A stretch of DNA of 64,000 bases, taken from Talinum fruticosum. Lineage: Eukaryota > Streptophyta > Magnoliopsida > Caryophyllales > Talinaceae. The notes beneath the pieces are model-generated. The model was given only the letters and a program-made list of their open reading frames with translations. It was not told where the DNA came from and made no database searches. The stretch lies in the NCBI GenBank assembly GCA_021018815.1, contig JAITYX010000048.1:2093501-2157500 (forward strand), in the 5' to 3' direction. Shown piece after piece: positions 62,999 through 64,000 of the stretch. How positions within the stretch are numbered: the first letter of the stretch is position 1; each line of letters starts with the position of its first letter. A program made the position numbers and the translations under genes.

Positions 62999-63545
62999 GA
63001 AACCCCTCCCCCGGGTTTCCCTCTTCCCTCTCTTTCCTCCTTCTCCGAACCCCCTCTCCCTCCCCCGAGTTCCCCCTCCCTCTCTCTCTCCTCCCTCTCC
63101 GAACCCCCTCCCCGGGTTCCCTTCTCTCTCTTCGCCTTCTCCGAACCCCTCCCCGGGTTCCTCCCCCGAGTTCCCCCTCCCCTCTCTCTTCTCCCTCTCC
63201 AAACCCCCTTTCCTCCCAGGTTCCCCCACCCTTCTCTCTCCTCCTTCTTCAAACCCCTTTCCCCGTTGGGTTCCCCCTTCCCTCTCTCTCCCGCTCTCCG
63301 AACCCCCAGAGTTCCCCCTTCCCCTCTCTCTCCTTCTTCTTTGAACCCTTCCCTCCCCTCGGGTTCCCCCTTCCCTCTCTCTCCCCCTCTCTGAACCCCC
63401 TTCCCCCAAGTTCCCCTTTCCTTTCTCCCTCCTCCTTCTCCGAACCCCCTCCCTCTCTCTCCTCCTTCTCCAAACCCCCATCCCCCGGGTTCCCCCTCTC
63501 CGAACCCCCTGCACTCTCTCTCCTCCCTCTTCGTACCCCCGTCCC
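62999..63545. repeat. Polypyrimidine minisatellite, ~50-bp irregular unit
   Basis: About twelve units of the form CTCCGAACCCCCTCCCCGGG-TTCCCC-CTCTCTCTCCTCC, with GAACCC-type words near 62999, 63047, 63101, 63143, 63201, 63251, 63300, 63343, 63393, 63442, 63472 and 63501. The plus strand is mostly C and T. The array produces open frames of 127-274 codons in five or six frames (the longest at 62797-63621, minus), which are compositional artefacts. A 7-bp GACTCCC repeat (62768-62790) lies to the left. Confidence 0.9.
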
Positions 63546-64000
63546 CCGAGTCTCCAACCCAGACCCGAAACCCCTCTCCGGACCTGACTTCCCTAACCTG
63601 GACCCTCTCCCGACCCCCCAACCCACCCCCAAACTCGGTTCCCTTTACTCGGAACTCCCTAACCTTCCAAAATTTAATTTTTCCTTTAATTTATTGTGTT
63701 GGCATATTTTTTGGGGAAACATTCTCAACCAATTTTATGCACAAAGAGAAAATATTGAAGGGGACAGAGAAAATATCGATCTCGATTTTAGGGCGAAGAA
63801 GTTGTAGACTCCTTTGGATAAAAAATATCAACCCATTTCGGAGCGAAGATATGACGACCCCAACTCCTTTAGTCGAAACATATTGGTCGTTCTTTGATCA
63901 AGGAAAATTAAACCCCTTTGGGTTGGGCATGTATAAACTCCACATGAGGCTGAAACACATCGGATCCTTAGTATGAGCTACCATAGGGTGCCTTTGATCA
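63546..64000. other. Intergenic sequence at the right edge
   Basis: C-rich to about 63660, then mixed sequence in which GGGCGAAGAAG...GACTCCTTTGG and GAGCGAAGATATGACGACCCC...CTCCTTTAG look like two diverged copies of an ~85-bp unit. The frame 63737-63976 has no recognisable domain. Confidence 0.4.

Noticed and set aside
62797..63621. 274-codon minus-strand frame (Gly/Glu/Arg-rich)
   Set aside because: It lies on the polypyrimidine minisatellite, and nearly all other frames are open too. Composition explains it.

Overview
This is nuclear DNA of a flowering plant, most likely a eudicot. The evidence is two plant genes with GT/AG introns, a listerin-type E3 ligase and a CYP71-clade cytochrome P450, set in a dense landscape of plant transposons: long-LTR Ty3/gypsy, Ty1/copia, L1-type LINE, CACTA, Stowaway. 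I could not resolve family or species. Only two host genes are well supported. Most of the rest is repeat-derived.

Layout. Positions 1-123 are the 5' end of an inverted long LTR that runs out of the window. 124-2650 is AT-rich sequence with no recognisable gene. 2661-8818 is a tandem array of about 5.7 copies of a roughly 530-bp unit, split by a 3.14-kb solo LTR (4066-7207, target duplication TCTTA) and ended by a second long LTR (8819-11490). A decayed LINE follows (11491 to about 16695), itself split by a 1.48-kb non-autonomous CACTA element (11894-13373). The LINE ends about 370 bp upstream of the listerin start codon.

The listerin gene LTN1 (17065-33647, + strand) has 16 exons that I could place one by one. 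They join into a protein of about 1877 residues, but only if five single-base indels, all in homopolymer runs, are allowed for. Intron 9 holds LINE debris.

33.6-53 kb is intergenic and repeat-rich. It holds a possible SINE, a Stowaway MITE, two copies of a duplicated element (37.0-40.5 kb and 46.3-47.05 kb), an Athila-like LTR with a cluster of GC-rich palindromes, a 5'-truncated long LTR with a primer-binding-site relic, and a broken copia element. One copy of the duplicated element carries a 2.7-kb solo LTR; the other preserves the unoccupied site.

The P450 gene (53080-55813, - strand) has three exons and two further homopolymer frameshifts. A 78-bp (TA)n run lies about 37 bp upstream of its start codon. 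The right end has a possible transposon-derived transcription unit (about 60.1-61.4 kb), a seven-copy array of a roughly 130-bp unit (61.6-62.5 kb) and a long polypyrimidine minisatellite (about 63.0-63.55 kb).

The two host genes show no shared pathway: LTN1 is housekeeping ribosome-associated quality control, and the P450 is probably specialised metabolism. I found no clear evidence of a new multi-gene system. The most informative signals are the homopolymer indel pattern, the occupied/empty LTR site pair, the interrupted 530-bp array, and a conserved telo-box-bearing junction inside the long LTRs.
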